A DNA stretch of 64,000 nt, from NCBI GenBank assembly GCA_025464995.1, contig JAODMO010000016.1, positions 40,369 through 104,368 of the forward strand, read 5' to 3'. Below are positions 42,853-50,877 of the stretch, piece after piece (position 1 is the first letter of the stretch; each line of letters begins with the position of its first letter). Made by a program: the position numbers and the translations under genes. This DNA comes from Microbacteriaceae bacterium (GTDB taxonomy: Bacteria > Actinomycetota > Actinomycetes > Actinomycetales > Microbacteriaceae). The notes under the pieces are model-generated. The model had not been told where the DNA came from. It worked only from the letters and a program-made list of their open reading frames with translations, and made no database searches.

Positions 42853-44373
42853 CTACTCCAGCAGCAGGAATCCGGTGACCACGAGCTCACGGATGCTCGG
42901 CATGACCTCGGCGAGCAGCTCGTCGTCGTCGACGCCGAGCAGTTGGGCCACGGCGGAGCAGATCGCGCCGAGCGGGAGGTCGCCGTCGCACGCACCGACG
43001 ACTGCCGCGAGGGCGGTGCCGAGGGGGAAGGTACGGCCGAAGCCGCCGCCCTGCCTGAGGTCCATGACCGTGGGATGCTCGTCGCCCGGCCAGTAGTGGC
43101 GTTCCTCTGTGACATCCCCCGCAACCACGAGCGTCGCGGCCGCGACGTCGGCGCCCGACATGGCCTGGAGCCGGTCGTGCGCGCCGAGCGTCGCCGCCAC
43201 GTGCGCACCCAGACCGACCGCGTTGTGGCCGAGGGCGCCGTCGAGGCGTTCCACGCGGCGCAGCGTCGCGGCCCCTGTGCGCGGGCGGCGCAGCGTGATG
43301 TAGCCGAAGCCCACCGACGTGACGCCGCGCTGCTCGAAGTCGTCGAGCCACGCCGCGTACAGCCGGTCGAACTCGTCGGTGCGCGGCAGGATTCCGCCGT
43401 CGCGGATCCAGGTCTCCGCGTAGAGGGCCGCGTCCTGCACCTCCCGCTCGACGACCCACGCGTCGAGCCCCGTGCCGTCGAGCCATTCCCCGACGCGGTC
43501 GAGCGCGTCGACGCCCTCGCGGTACTCCCAGTTGCCGAGCAGCTGGGCGACCCCGCCCGGCGCGAGACTCGACCCGGCGCCGGCGATCACCGACGCGACG
43601 ACGGCGTCGCCGACGAGGCCCCCGTCGCGGTACTCGTAGGCGGGCACACCGTCGCCGCGCGGCGTGATGACGAACGGCGGGTTGGACACGACCCGGTCGA
43701 ACGTCTCACCCTCGACCGGCTCGAACAGGCTGCCGAGACGGAGCTCGATGTTCGACACACCGTTGACCGCCGCGTTGAGGCGGGCGAGATCGAGGGCGCG
43801 TCGTGAGATGTCGGTAGCGACCACGCGCCTCGCGTGCCGCGCGGCGTGGAGCGCCTGGATGCCGCAACCGGTGCCGAGATCGAGCACCGTGTCGACGCGC
43901 GACGTGATCGTCAGGCCGGCCAGCGTCGTCGACGCTCCTCCGACGCCGAGCACGTGGTCGGCGGGGATCGGCCCGCGCAGCGCCGCCTCACCGAGGTCGG
44001 AGGCGAGCCACCAGCTGCCCGGGCCGAGTTCGTCGATGAAGGCGTGGGGGCGCAGGTCGAGCAGCGGCCGGGCGACGTCGCCGTCGAGCGCGACCAGTCC
44101 GAGCCGCACCGCGCCGTCTGCACCGAGCGACGGCAGGGCCGCCGCGAGCTCGGCCGCTCCCGCCTCCATGCCGAGCACGAAGAGCCGTGCGAGGGTCGAG
44201 GTCGCGCCGCCCGGGGTGAGCGCACGCACCGCCGGCTCGCGCTGCCCGCGCCGCAGTGCCGCCGCGGCATCCGCCCCCCAGAGGGCGTCGATGGCCGACG
44301 CGGTGTAGTCGGCGGCGAAGAGGTCGTCGCGCAAGCGCGCATGGTCTGAAGTCACTGCGTCATTCAACAGCAT
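42853..44373 (-). CDS. Class I SAM-dependent methyltransferase with extra N- and C-terminal domains
   Basis: A 506-residue protein. An N-terminal domain of about 150 residues (RLRDDLFAADYTASAIDALW, DUF7059-like) precedes a Rossmann methyltransferase: SAM motif VLDLGTGCGIQALHAARHAR, motif II VVATDISRRALDLARLNA, and the N6-adenine/glutamine-type NPPFVITPRGDGVP. The C-terminal 150 residues have VGFGYITLRRPRTG and a helical tail. NPPF marks methylation of an exocyclic or amide nitrogen, as in rRNA or release-factor methyltransferases (HemK/PrmA/RlmG relatives). Substrate not known; rRNA is likely. ATG 44373 is chosen; a GTG at 44354 could also serve. Confidence 0.88.
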   Translation of the reverse strand: MLLNDAVTSDHARLRDDLFAADYTASAIDALWGADAAAALRRGQREPAVRALTPGGATSTLARLFVLGMEAGAAELAAALPSLGADGAVRLGLVALDGDVARPLLDLRPHAFIDELGPGSWWLASDLGEAALRGPIPADHVLGVGGASTTLAGLTITSRVDTVLDLGTGCGIQALHAARHARRVVATDISRRALDLARLNAAVNGVSNIELRLGSLFEPVEGETFDRVVSNPPFVITPRGDGVPAYEYRDGGLVGDAVVASVIAGAGSSLAPGGVAQLLGNWEYREGVDALDRVGEWLDGTGLDAWVVEREVQDAALYAETWIRDGGILPRTDEFDRLYAAWLDDFEQRGVTSVGFGYITLRRPRTGAATLRRVERLDGALGHNAVGLGAHVAATLGAHDRLQAMSGADVAAATLVVAGDVTEERHYWPGDEHPTVMDLRQGGGFGRTFPLGTALAAVVGACDGDLPLGAICSAVAQLLGVDDDELLAEVMPSIRELVVTGFLLLE

Positions 44374-44393
44374 GCACGCCGTCGCACGACAAC

Positions 44394-45098
44394 TCAGCGG
44401 CCGGCCTTGGGGCCCCACGGCTCGATGAGCGGGCTGGAGTCGAGGTCCTCGAGCAGCGCCGCCGCGTCGTCGTAGACGGCGATGGCACCGGCCTCGAGCA
44501 GCTCGGCCGCGCCCACCCCACCCGATCGCAGCCCGACGGAGACGACACCCGCGGCGGCCGCGGAGCGCATGTCGAACGCCGAGTCGCCGAGCATGACCGC
44601 GTTCCACGGGTCGATACCCACCTTGTCGAGCGCCACCTCGAGCACATCCGGTCTCGGCTTGGCGACGTCGACATCGGATGACGACGTGGTCGCCGCCACG
44701 GAGTCGTCGACGTCGAGCACGCCGAGCAGGATCTCGAGCTCGTCCTCGGGCGCAGACGTCGCAAGCACCACGCTGAGGCCACGGCTGGCGAGGGCACGGA
44801 CGAGGTCTCGGGCGCCGGCGAGCGGACGCAGCGAGTCGGTGTACTCGAGGTAGTACTCGGAGTGCAGGTCCTTCGCGCGATCGCCGAGAGTCTCGGCTCG
44901 GTCTCCGAGCAGGCTCTCGACGAGCATCGCGGAGTCCATGCCGATGCTGCGATGGATGCGCCACTCGTCGACCGGCACACCGACCTCGACGAGGGCCCGC
45001 GACCACGCGGCGACGTGGGCGTAGTTGGAGTCAACCAGGGTGCCGTCGATATCGCACAGCACTGCCTTCACGGGTTCTCTTCTTCGGGTCTCGGTCAT
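44394..45098 (-). CDS. HAD family hydrolase (phosphoglycolate phosphatase-like)
   Basis: A 234-residue haloacid-dehalogenase phosphatase. Motif I CDIDGTLVDSNY carries the nucleophile Asp and the acid/base Asp; motif II is LSVVLATSAPEDE; Lys and motif IV are in DVAKPRPDVLEVAL and VMLGDSAFDMRSAAAAGV. A small helical cap follows motif I. The substrate could be phosphoglycolate, a sugar phosphate or a beta-phosphoglucomutase-type sugar. The start lies 6 nt after a -10 box. It is 20 nt upstream of the methyltransferase start on the same strand. Confidence 0.92.
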   Translation of the reverse strand: MTETRRREPVKAVLCDIDGTLVDSNYAHVAAWSRALVEVGVPVDEWRIHRSIGMDSAMLVESLLGDRAETLGDRAKDLHSEYYLEYTDSLRPLAGARDLVRALASRGLSVVLATSAPEDELEILLGVLDVDDSVAATTSSSDVDVAKPRPDVLEVALDKVGIDPWNAVMLGDSAFDMRSAAAAGVVSVGLRSGGVGAAELLEAGAIAVYDDAAALLEDLDSSPLIEPWGPKAGR

Positions 45099-45104
45099 TC
45101 GGCG

Positions 45105-45110
45105 ATGCTA
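45105..45110 (-). promoter_or_regulatory. -10 box of a probable leaderless promoter (HAD hydrolase)
   Basis: TAGCAT on the minus strand, 6 nt before the ATG at 45098. Confidence 0.55.
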
Positions 45111-45234
45111 GGCGCAGCCGCCTCTCGCCGACAAGGCGCATCTCAACCACACCGCTTCCTGCTATGCAACCCGTTGTCGCCCACTCGCGACGTCCATAGC
45201 GTCGAGGGGTCAGCACGAAGAAGCGGGAGCGACC

Positions 45235-46353
45235 ATGGCACAGCAGACGGAAGACAGCTCGAGGGAACGCGCGGAGAGCGCGCCCTCGCCAGACGACGAC
45301 CGCAAGCCGGACTCGCCAGACGAGATCTCGAAGCCGGGCTGGAAGTACATCGCCCGCAAGACCGCGCGGGAGTTCACGAGCGACCAGGCGCCCGACCTCG
45401 CGGCGGCCCTGACCTACTACGGCGTCCTGGCAGCATTTCCCGCTCTGCTGGCGATCGTCTCGCTGCTCGGCGTCGTCGGCGACGCCCAGCAGACGGCGAA
45501 CAACGTGCTCGACCTCCTCGGCGGCTTCGTGCCGCAGGCCCAAGTGGATGCGCTGCGCGAGCCCATCGAGAAGCTCACCGGCTCGCCCGCGGCCGGGTTC
45601 GCTCTCATAACCGGTATCGTCGGCGCGCTCTGGTCGGCGTCCGGATACGTCGGCGCCTTCTCCCGGGCGATGAACCGCGTCTACGGCATCGACGAGGGAC
45701 GCCCGTTCTGGAAGCTGCGCCCGATGATGCTCGTCGTGACGGTGATCGCGGTCGTCGGAGCGGTGCTGGTGGTCGTGCTCCTCGTCGCGAGCGGCCCGGT
45801 CGCCGAGGCCATCGGCGCGAGCATCGGGCTCGGCGACACCGCCATCCTCGTCTGGAGCATCGTCAAGTGGCCGGTCATCGTCGCTATCGCCATCGGCCTC
45901 ATCGCCGTGCTCTACTACGCGACGCCGAACGTCAAGCAGCCGAAGTTCCGCTGGATGAGCATCGGGGCCCTCGTCGCGCTCATCGCGTGGGTCGTCGCAT
46001 CCGTGCTGTTCGCCCTCTACGTCGTCAACTTCTCCAGCTACAACTCGACGTACGGCTCCATCGGCGGCGTCATCGTGTTTCTGCTCTGGGTGTGGATCAC
46101 CAACATCGCGCTGCTGTTCGGTGCCGAGCTCGACGCGGAGATGGAACGCGGTCGCGAACTCCTGGCCGGCATGGAGGCGGAACAGAGCATCCAACTGCCG
46201 CCGCGCGACACCAAGAAGAGCGACAAGGCCGAGAAGCAGCGCACGAAGGATGTCGACGATGGCCGCGACCTGCGGCTGAAGAACAATCCGGAACAGCGGG
46301 CCAGCGCCCGACGCCGCGACCGCGACCGCGACCGAAAGGACGACAACAGGTGA
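45235..46353 (+). CDS. YihY/virulence factor BrkB family membrane protein
   Basis: A 372-residue inner-membrane protein. A charged, disordered N-terminal 40 residues precede GWKYIARKTAREFTSDQAPD, then LAAALTYYGVLAAFPALLAI (the YihY LTYYxLLxxFP motif), about six membrane helices, and YGSIGGVIVFLLWVWITNIALL near the end. The C-terminal 70 residues are strongly charged and basic (KKSDKAEKQRTKD...RRDRDRDRKDDNR). Function in E. coli YihY is unclear; the RNase BN label is wrong. GGGAG precedes the ATG, and TAGCGT (45197-45202) fits a -10 box. Its stop overlaps the next gene (GTGA). Confidence 0.92.
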   Translation: MAQQTEDSSRERAESAPSPDDDRKPDSPDEISKPGWKYIARKTAREFTSDQAPDLAAALTYYGVLAAFPALLAIVSLLGVVGDAQQTANNVLDLLGGFVPQAQVDALREPIEKLTGSPAAGFALITGIVGALWSASGYVGAFSRAMNRVYGIDEGRPFWKLRPMMLVVTVIAVVGAVLVVVLLVASGPVAEAIGASIGLGDTAILVWSIVKWPVIVAIAIGLIAVLYYATPNVKQPKFRWMSIGALVALIAWVVASVLFALYVVNFSSYNSTYGSIGGVIVFLLWVWITNIALLFGAELDAEMERGRELLAGMEAEQSIQLPPRDTKKSDKAEKQRTKDVDDGRDLRLKNNPEQRASARRRDRDRDRKDDNR

Positions 46354-47333
46354 CGAGGTTCGGCTACACCCTGATGACGGAACAGAGCGGGCCGAAGGCG
46401 CTCGTCGGCTACGCCGTCGACGCCGAGCGGGTCGGGTTCGACTTCGAGGTGTCGAGCGACCACTACTCTCCGTGGCTCGCCGCGCAGGGGCACGCGCCCT
46501 ACGCCTGGACGGTGCTCGGCGCCGTGGCGCAGGCGACGAGCCGCGTCGAACTCGCGACCTACGTCACGTGCCCGACGATGCGCTACCACCCGGCCGTCGT
46601 CGCGCAGAAGGCGGCGACGATGCAGTTGCTCTCGGACGGCCGGTTCATCCTCGGGCTCGGCTCCGGTGAGAACCTCAACGAGCACGTCATCGGCCAAGGC
46701 TGGCCCCCGGTCGCCCAGCGCCAGGACATGCTCGAGGAGGCGGTACAGATCATCCGCGAGCTCCACACCGGCGAGCTCGTCACCTGGGAGGGCGACTACT
46801 TCCGTATCGACTCCGCGCGCATCTGGGACGTGCCGGATGGCGGCGTGCCGATCGGTATCGCGGTGTCGGGCACGTCGGGCATCGAGCGGTTCGCGCCGCT
46901 CGGAGACCACCTCATCGCGGTCGACCCCGACGCCGCCCTCGTCTCGGGCTGGGCCGACGCCCGCGGGGCGGCCTCCGCCACGGAATCCCGGGCCATCGGG
47001 CAAATCCCGATCTCCTGGGATCCTGATGCCGCCGCCGCCCAGGGCCGCGCGCACGAGCAGTTCCGCTGGTTCGGCGCGGGCTGGACGGTGAACGCCGATC
47101 TCCCGACGACCGCGGGCTTCGCCGGTGCGAGCCAGTTCGTGCGGCCGGAGGACGTGTCAGCCAGCATCCCGTGCGGCCCCGACCTCGATGCCGTCGTCGA
47201 GGCGGTGCGTCCGTATTGGGAGGCCGGATTCACCGACATCGCGCTCGTGCAGGTCGGCGACGAGATGCAGCAGCGCTTCCTCGACGAGGCGGCGGGACCA
47301 CTGCTCGAGAAGCTGCGCGCGGCCGCGGCGTAG
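46350..47333 (+). CDS. F420-dependent LLM-class oxidoreductase, TIGR03557 (G6PDH-like) family
   Basis: A 327-residue luciferase-like (beta/alpha)8 enzyme. Typical features are VTRFGYTLMTEQSGPKALVG, FEVSSDHYSPWLAAQGHAPY, TYVTCPTMRYHPAVVAQKAA and LGLGSGENLNEHVIGQGWPP, all signatures of TIGR03557. The family uses coenzyme F420, and relatives are glucose-6-phosphate dehydrogenases or reductases. So this implies F420 in the host; no F420 biosynthesis gene is in the window. GTG start overlaps the YihY gene stop by 4 nt, a common actinobacterial coupling style. The true substrate is unknown. Confidence 0.9.
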   Translation: MTRFGYTLMTEQSGPKALVGYAVDAERVGFDFEVSSDHYSPWLAAQGHAPYAWTVLGAVAQATSRVELATYVTCPTMRYHPAVVAQKAATMQLLSDGRFILGLGSGENLNEHVIGQGWPPVAQRQDMLEEAVQIIRELHTGELVTWEGDYFRIDSARIWDVPDGGVPIGIAVSGTSGIERFAPLGDHLIAVDPDAALVSGWADARGAASATESRAIGQIPISWDPDAAAAQGRAHEQFRWFGAGWTVNADLPTTAGFAGASQFVRPEDVSASIPCGPDLDAVVEAVRPYWEAGFTDIALVQVGDEMQQRFLDEAAGPLLEKLRAAAA

Positions 47334-47469
47334 GCCCGGGAGCGACCCGCCCGGCTGGTGGATTGTCGACCCTGCATCTGCCCCGGTCAAGCCCCGCGGC
47401 AGGCGATTTTGGCGGCCTACCGTTAACGCACCCGATAGGAGCCCGTCCACCGCTGCAGGAGGTCCCGAA

Positions 47470-47802
47470 ATGCGCCGTATCTACTATTCGAGCGGATCGG
47501 TGCTCACGAGTGACGACGTCGCGACTGCCATCATGGAGTACGCCGAGGCGCTGACCGAGGAGGGTCGCTCAGACATCGTCGACCTGCCCACGGTGCTCGA
47601 GTCGGGAACGGCGGGCAGTGCGACCCTCCTGATCAGCCCCGCCAGCCAGCTCGCGAGCGTGACCGAGGAGTCGAACCTGGCCGAACCGGACGGCGAAGCG
47701 CTCGTACTCGAGCTCCGGCGTCGCACCGATCGCCTCGCCGACCCGCGACCCGAGGCGCATCGGTATGCCGAGTACCTGTCGTCGCCTGAGGAGTACGAAT
47801 GA
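47470..47802 (+). CDS. Conserved hypothetical protein, 110 aa
   Basis: A 110-residue protein beginning MRRIYYSSGSVLTSDDVATA and containing YAEALTEEGRSDIVDLPTVL, then SATLLISPASQLASVTEESN. It is acidic at the end. I do not know a function; the fold looks alpha/beta. AGGAGG lies 8 nt before the ATG, and TACCGT upstream (about 47419) may be its -10 box. It sits alone between the F420-type oxidoreductase and DUF7882 copy 3. Codon use is normal, so it is a real gene. Confidence 0.7.
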   Translation: MRRIYYSSGSVLTSDDVATAIMEYAEALTEEGRSDIVDLPTVLESGTAGSATLLISPASQLASVTEESNLAEPDGEALVLELRRRTDRLADPRPEAHRYAEYLSSPEEYE

Positions 47803-47814
47803 CCGGGCCGGTGA

Positions 47815-47856
47815 TGTAGCGGGTCTCAGGATGGGTGTAGCGGGTCTCAAGATGCC
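47815..47856. repeat. 21-nt tandem duplication at the stop of DUF7882 copy 3
   Basis: Two 21-nt units (47815-47835 and 47836-47856) share TGTAGCGGGTCTCA and GATG with two or three differences. The second unit contains the stop codon of the minus-strand DUF7882 gene, and the first repeats it beyond the gene. Confidence 0.75.
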
Positions 47857-48149
47857 GGTTCGTCGACGATGCGCAGTCCGCCGGGACTATTGGCGCTGAC
47901 CGTGAGGGCCTCGAGCCACACGCGGTTCACCATGGGCGGCTGTGCGGTCGGGTAGGTGAAGTACAGGGGTATCGAACGGTGCAGCCAGACGCATTTGCGC
48001 CCCCCGCCGACGGTGGCCTCGTCCTTCCACGAGAAGAGGAAACCCTCGTCGCGCCGCAACTTCGCCACGATGACGGCCTGAAGGTGGACGAGCACCCGGT
48101 CGTCGAATTCGACCTCGAGTCCTGAATTTCCGTACACCAGTGTTCCCAC
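47847..48149 (-). CDS. DUF7882 family protein, copy 3
   Basis: A 100-residue family member. GTG start gives MGTLVYGNSGLEVEFDDRVL, then VHLQAVIVAKLRRDEGFLFS, WKDEATVGGGRKCVWLHRSI, YFTYPTAQPP and VNRVWLEALTVSANSPGGLR. It is the canonical length and closest to copy 2. GGGGGG lies about 5 nt before the GTG. An upstream open frame of several hundred codons on this strand is not coding. Small, soluble; function unknown. The stop codon lies within a 21-nt tandem duplication. Confidence 0.85.
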   Translation of the reverse strand: MGTLVYGNSGLEVEFDDRVLVHLQAVIVAKLRRDEGFLFSWKDEATVGGGRKCVWLHRSIPLYFTYPTAQPPMVNRVWLEALTVSANSPGGLRIVDEPAS

Positions 48150-48318
48150 TAGGCCCCCCACATGTTGCATCGCGCGTGGCGTGGGCGCGCAAGGTGCTGC
48201 GTCGCTTGGCGCGAGCATACGCCGAAAACGGGGCAAATCCGAGCGATCGGGCTGGGGTAGTGTCCACGTCCGAGCGAAGGTAGGGTTGCTCGCTTGCCAC
48301 ATTGACGAATCCCCAGAT

Positions 48319-48334
48319 GTGTACACTGTATACA
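48319..48334. promoter_or_regulatory. Operator candidate upstream of the TetR gene at 48363
   Basis: GTGTACACTGTATACA combines the palindromes GTGTACAC and TGTATACA. It overlaps promoter-like sequence (TTGACG at 48302-48307, and TGTATA or TACACT as -10) 29 nt before the start codon, which suggests autorepression (inferred). Confidence 0.5.
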
Positions 48335-48362
48335 ACAGCACTCGACCAGGCGGGAGAGCCGG

Positions 48363-49004
48363 GTGACGCAACACCGCGAGGCCCTGCGCCGCGAGACCTA
48401 TCGCCACGGCGACCTGCGCCAGGCCCTCCTCGCTGCCGGACTGGAACTGGCCCGCGGCGGGGGGCCCGACGCCGTGGTGCTTCGAGAGGCGACGCGCCGG
48501 GTCGGCGTCTCCCCGAACGCCGCGTATCGCCACTTCGCCGACCGCCTGACGCTGCTGACGAGCGTCTCCAACACCGCGCTCGGGCTCGTGGCCGATTCCA
48601 TCTCGGCCGAGGTCGACGCCGTGAAGCCCTCGAGCGACCCGGTCGTCGACGCGAAGAGCCGCCTCCGCGCGGTCGGACGGGGATACCTGCGCTTCGCTCG
48701 CGAGGAGCCGGGCCTGTTCCGCACCGCGTTCTCCGTGCCCGACGACCTGTCGAACTCGGCGTCGCCGAGCAAGGCGGGATCGTCGGGGCTCACGCCGTTC
48801 CAGGTGCTCACCATGGCGCTCGACGGACTGGAGAGTGTCGGCGCGCTGCCCGCCGACCGGCGCCCGGGCACCGAACTGCTCGCCTGGTCTGCCGTGCACG
48901 GCCTCGGCATGCTCGTGATCGACGGCCCGTTGCGCGGCCTCACCGACGAGATGATCGACGGCACGACCGTGCGGCTGCTCGACATGGTGGAGCGCGGTAT
49001 CTAG
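48363..49004 (+). CDS. TetR/AcrR family transcriptional regulator
   Basis: A 213-residue repressor. The HTH is RQALLAAGLELARGGGPDAV followed by TRRVGVSPNAAYRHFADRLT with the family YRHF pattern. The C-terminal domain resembles the WHG/TetR_C_33 ligand domain, with GYLRFAREEPGLFRTAF and AWSAVHGLGMLVIDGPLR (WSxVHGLxxL motif). GTG start with GGGAG upstream. The next gene (FBP domain) lies 57 nt downstream on the same strand and may be a target; ligand unknown. Confidence 0.9.
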   Translation: MTQHREALRRETYRHGDLRQALLAAGLELARGGGPDAVVLREATRRVGVSPNAAYRHFADRLTLLTSVSNTALGLVADSISAEVDAVKPSSDPVVDAKSRLRAVGRGYLRFAREEPGLFRTAFSVPDDLSNSASPSKAGSSGLTPFQVLTMALDGLESVGALPADRRPGTELLAWSAVHGLGMLVIDGPLRGLTDEMIDGTTVRLLDMVERGI

Positions 49005-49061
49005 GCTCGCCCGGCGCGCAACGCGGGGTACGCTGAAACGACTGTCGAGCCCAAGGAGATC

Positions 49062-49556
49062 GTGAAGCCACTCACCGAGACCGACATCCGCGGCAGCTTC
49101 GTGAACGCGACGCGTGGCGAAATCGATCGCATCCCCCTCCCCGGCCTCCACGAGATGCTGTGGACCGAGCGCGAGTTCCTCGGCTGGCGCGACCCCCAGT
49201 CGCGCCATCGCGGCTACCTCGTGCACTGGGCGGGCGAGGCACCAGTCGGCATCGTGCTCCGCGCCTCCGAAGTCGCCCTCACGCGCGGCATCTCGGCGAT
49301 GTGCTCGTTGTGCCGCACGCCGCAGCCGTCGCACCAGGTGACGATGTTCTCCGCTCCGCGTGCGGGGCAGGCGGGTCGCGACGGCAACACGATCGGCACC
49401 TACATCTGCGACGACCTCGCGTGCTCTCTCATCATCCGGATCACCCCGGCCGCGCATCCCCTCCATCCCGACCCCGCCGACATCGTGGCGGCTCGTGCCG
49501 AGGGGCTCCTCGAACGCGTCCGGGCCTTCACCGCCGACATCATGCGGACGGCGTGA
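49062..49556 (+). CDS. FBP (FusB-like, treble-clef) domain protein
   Basis: A 164-residue protein of the FBP type, related to the EF-G-binding domain of FusB/FusC. The zinc finger is AMCSLCRTPQPSHQVTMFSA with CSLC, and a second Cys pair in TYICDDLACSLIIRI (CDDLAC). The N-terminal part is helical (TETDIRGSFVNATRGEIDRI). FusB proteins rescue ribosomes from fusidic-acid-stalled EF-G; whether this actinobacterial protein does so is not known. GTG start with AAGGAG upstream. Its stop is 3 nt before the next start. Confidence 0.88.
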   Translation: MKPLTETDIRGSFVNATRGEIDRIPLPGLHEMLWTEREFLGWRDPQSRHRGYLVHWAGEAPVGIVLRASEVALTRGISAMCSLCRTPQPSHQVTMFSAPRAGQAGRDGNTIGTYICDDLACSLIIRITPAAHPLHPDPADIVAARAEGLLERVRAFTADIMRTA

Positions 49557-49559
49557 CCT

Positions 49560-50072
49560 GTGCCGACGCGGCTGCTGCTGCTCGCTGACACCCACGTGCC
49601 GAAGCGCGCGAAGGCGCTGCCCGACGCTGTCTGGCGCGCCGTCGACGAGGCGGACCTCGTCGTCCACGCGGGCGACTGGGTCGAGCCGGCGCTGCTCGAC
49701 GCACTCGAGGGGCGATCCCGCTCCTTGCTCGGCGTGTGGGGCAACAACGACGGGCACGAGCTCCGGCGGAGACTGCCGGAGGTCGCGAGGGCGACGGCGG
49801 ACGGCATCCGTCTCGCCGTCGTCCACGAGACGGGCTCCTCCGCCGGCCGCGAGGCGAGGGCCGACGCCGCGTTCACCGACGTCGACGTGCTCGTCTTCGG
49901 CCACAGCCACATCCCGTGGGACACGGTGTCGCCCGCGGGACTGCGCCTGCTCAACCCGGGATCGCCCACCGATCGACGGCGGCAGCCCGCCTGCACGATG
50001 ATGACCGCTGTCGCCGACTCGGGCGTGCTGCGCGACGTCACCCTCGTGAGGGTCGACCGCTCACGCCTCTAG
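49560..50072 (+). CDS. YfcE-type metallophosphoesterase
   Basis: A 170-residue phosphodiesterase/phosphatase. Metal-binding motifs are LLLLADTHVPKR (D-x-H), VVHAGDWVEPAL (GD), GVWGNNDGHELRR (GNxD), VVHET (H) and VFGHSHIPW (GHxH), all intact. Length typical of the YfcE/MJ0936 group. Substrate could be a cyclic nucleotide or other phosphodiester. Starts with GTG 3 nt after the FBP gene stop, hence co-transcribed. AT-rich boxes are absent before it. Confidence 0.92.
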   Translation: MPTRLLLLADTHVPKRAKALPDAVWRAVDEADLVVHAGDWVEPALLDALEGRSRSLLGVWGNNDGHELRRRLPEVARATADGIRLAVVHETGSSAGREARADAAFTDVDVLVFGHSHIPWDTVSPAGLRLLNPGSPTDRRRQPACTMMTAVADSGVLRDVTLVRVDRSRL

Positions 50073-50144
50073 CGCCAGCCCGTCCGGTCGTCCACCGGCG
50101 ATCGGGGGTTGCCCCGAGCCCCGACCGGTGACAGCGTGGAGTGC

Positions 50145-50627
50145 ATGACCGACGAAAATGGCCTCGAGACCATCCGCACCATACTCGGCGCCGCCAAGGT
50201 CGCCGTGCTCACCACGACCAGCCCGACCGGCGAGCTGCACAGCCGCCCGCTCGCCGCCCTCGACCACCCGTTCGACGGGTCGCTCTGGTTCTTCACGCGA
50301 GACCCGAGCCCCAAGACGGCCGACATCGCCGCGAGCCCGGAGGTCAATGTCGCCTACGCCGATGACAAGGGATACCTCTCCATTGCGGGAGTCGCGACGA
50401 TCGAGCACGACGCCGCGCGGATAGACCGGCTGTGGAACCGTATGGCGGAGGCATGGTTCGAGGAGGGTCGCGGAGACCCGACGGTCGCCCTGCTCCGGGT
50501 CGACGCCAGGAACGCCGAATACTGGTCGAGCGACAAGCCGGGCATCGTGCGCGCGTTCGAGATCGCGAAGGCGGTCGTGACCAAGAAGCAACCCGACGTG
50601 GGCGACAACCGCACCGTCTCGCTGTAG
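50145..50627 (+). CDS. Pyridoxamine 5'-phosphate oxidase family protein (general stress protein 26-like)
   Basis: A 160-residue split-barrel flavoprotein. The pattern is AKVAVLTTTSPTGELHSRPL, LWFFTRDPSPKTADIAASPE, VNVAYADDKGYLSIAGVATI and RLWNRMAEAWFEEG. FMN or F420 could be the cofactor; the GSP26 group is bound by flavin and linked to general stress. The ATG at 50145 is chosen; a longer frame upstream lacks homology. Possibly monocistronic; the 72-nt gap to the phosphoesterase has no clear -10 box, though CAGCGT lies 7 nt before the start. Confidence 0.9.
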   Translation: MTDENGLETIRTILGAAKVAVLTTTSPTGELHSRPLAALDHPFDGSLWFFTRDPSPKTADIAASPEVNVAYADDKGYLSIAGVATIEHDAARIDRLWNRMAEAWFEEGRGDPTVALLRVDARNAEYWSSDKPGIVRAFEIAKAVVTKKQPDVGDNRTVSL

Positions 50628-50635
50628 CCTGCCCC

Positions 50636-50740
50636 GTGACCGCGCCGAACTCGTTCCGCACCGGCCAGCCGCGTCGGGTCGAGCTCTTCACCGCCGACGC
50701 CGACGCCGCCGTGTCCTTCTCCTCGCCGCTCTTCGGCTAG
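50636..50740 (+). pseudogene. Truncated VOC/glyoxalase gene remnant
   Basis: A GTG opens VTAPNSFRTGQPRRVELFTA then DADAAVSFSSPLFG before a stop. This is the first beta-alpha unit of a VOC protein (normal pattern VELFT.DADAA..FYS.LFGW), cut after 34 codons. The Trp usually following LFG is replaced by TAG, and no continuation is found in other frames downstream. It begins a stretch of several broken genes. Confidence 0.7.
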
Positions 50741-50823
50741 ACGGCGGAGACCGACTCGCGCCGCCTTCGCGATCATGCAGGAGCCGATCCTGCAACAACC
50801 GGAGCAGCGCCGCCCGGCTCAGG

Positions 50824-50877
50824 CTTCTCGGCTCAGCCCTGCTTCTCGGCTCAGCCCTGCTTCTCGGCTCAGCCCTT
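50824..50877. repeat. 18-nt tandem repeat, three copies, at the VOC stop codon
   Basis: CTTCTCGGCTCAGCCCTG occurs at 50824-50841 and 50842-50859 and, with one change at the end, at 50860-50877. The stop codon of the minus-strand VOC gene lies in the third unit, so the other two are duplicated copies of the gene's end. Confidence 0.85.

Noticed and set aside
47815..47856. Possible insertion-sequence end
   Set aside because: The repeated TGTAGCGGGTCTCA units recall ends of some IS elements, but there is no transposase, no second end and no target-site duplication, so only a tandem repeat is claimed.
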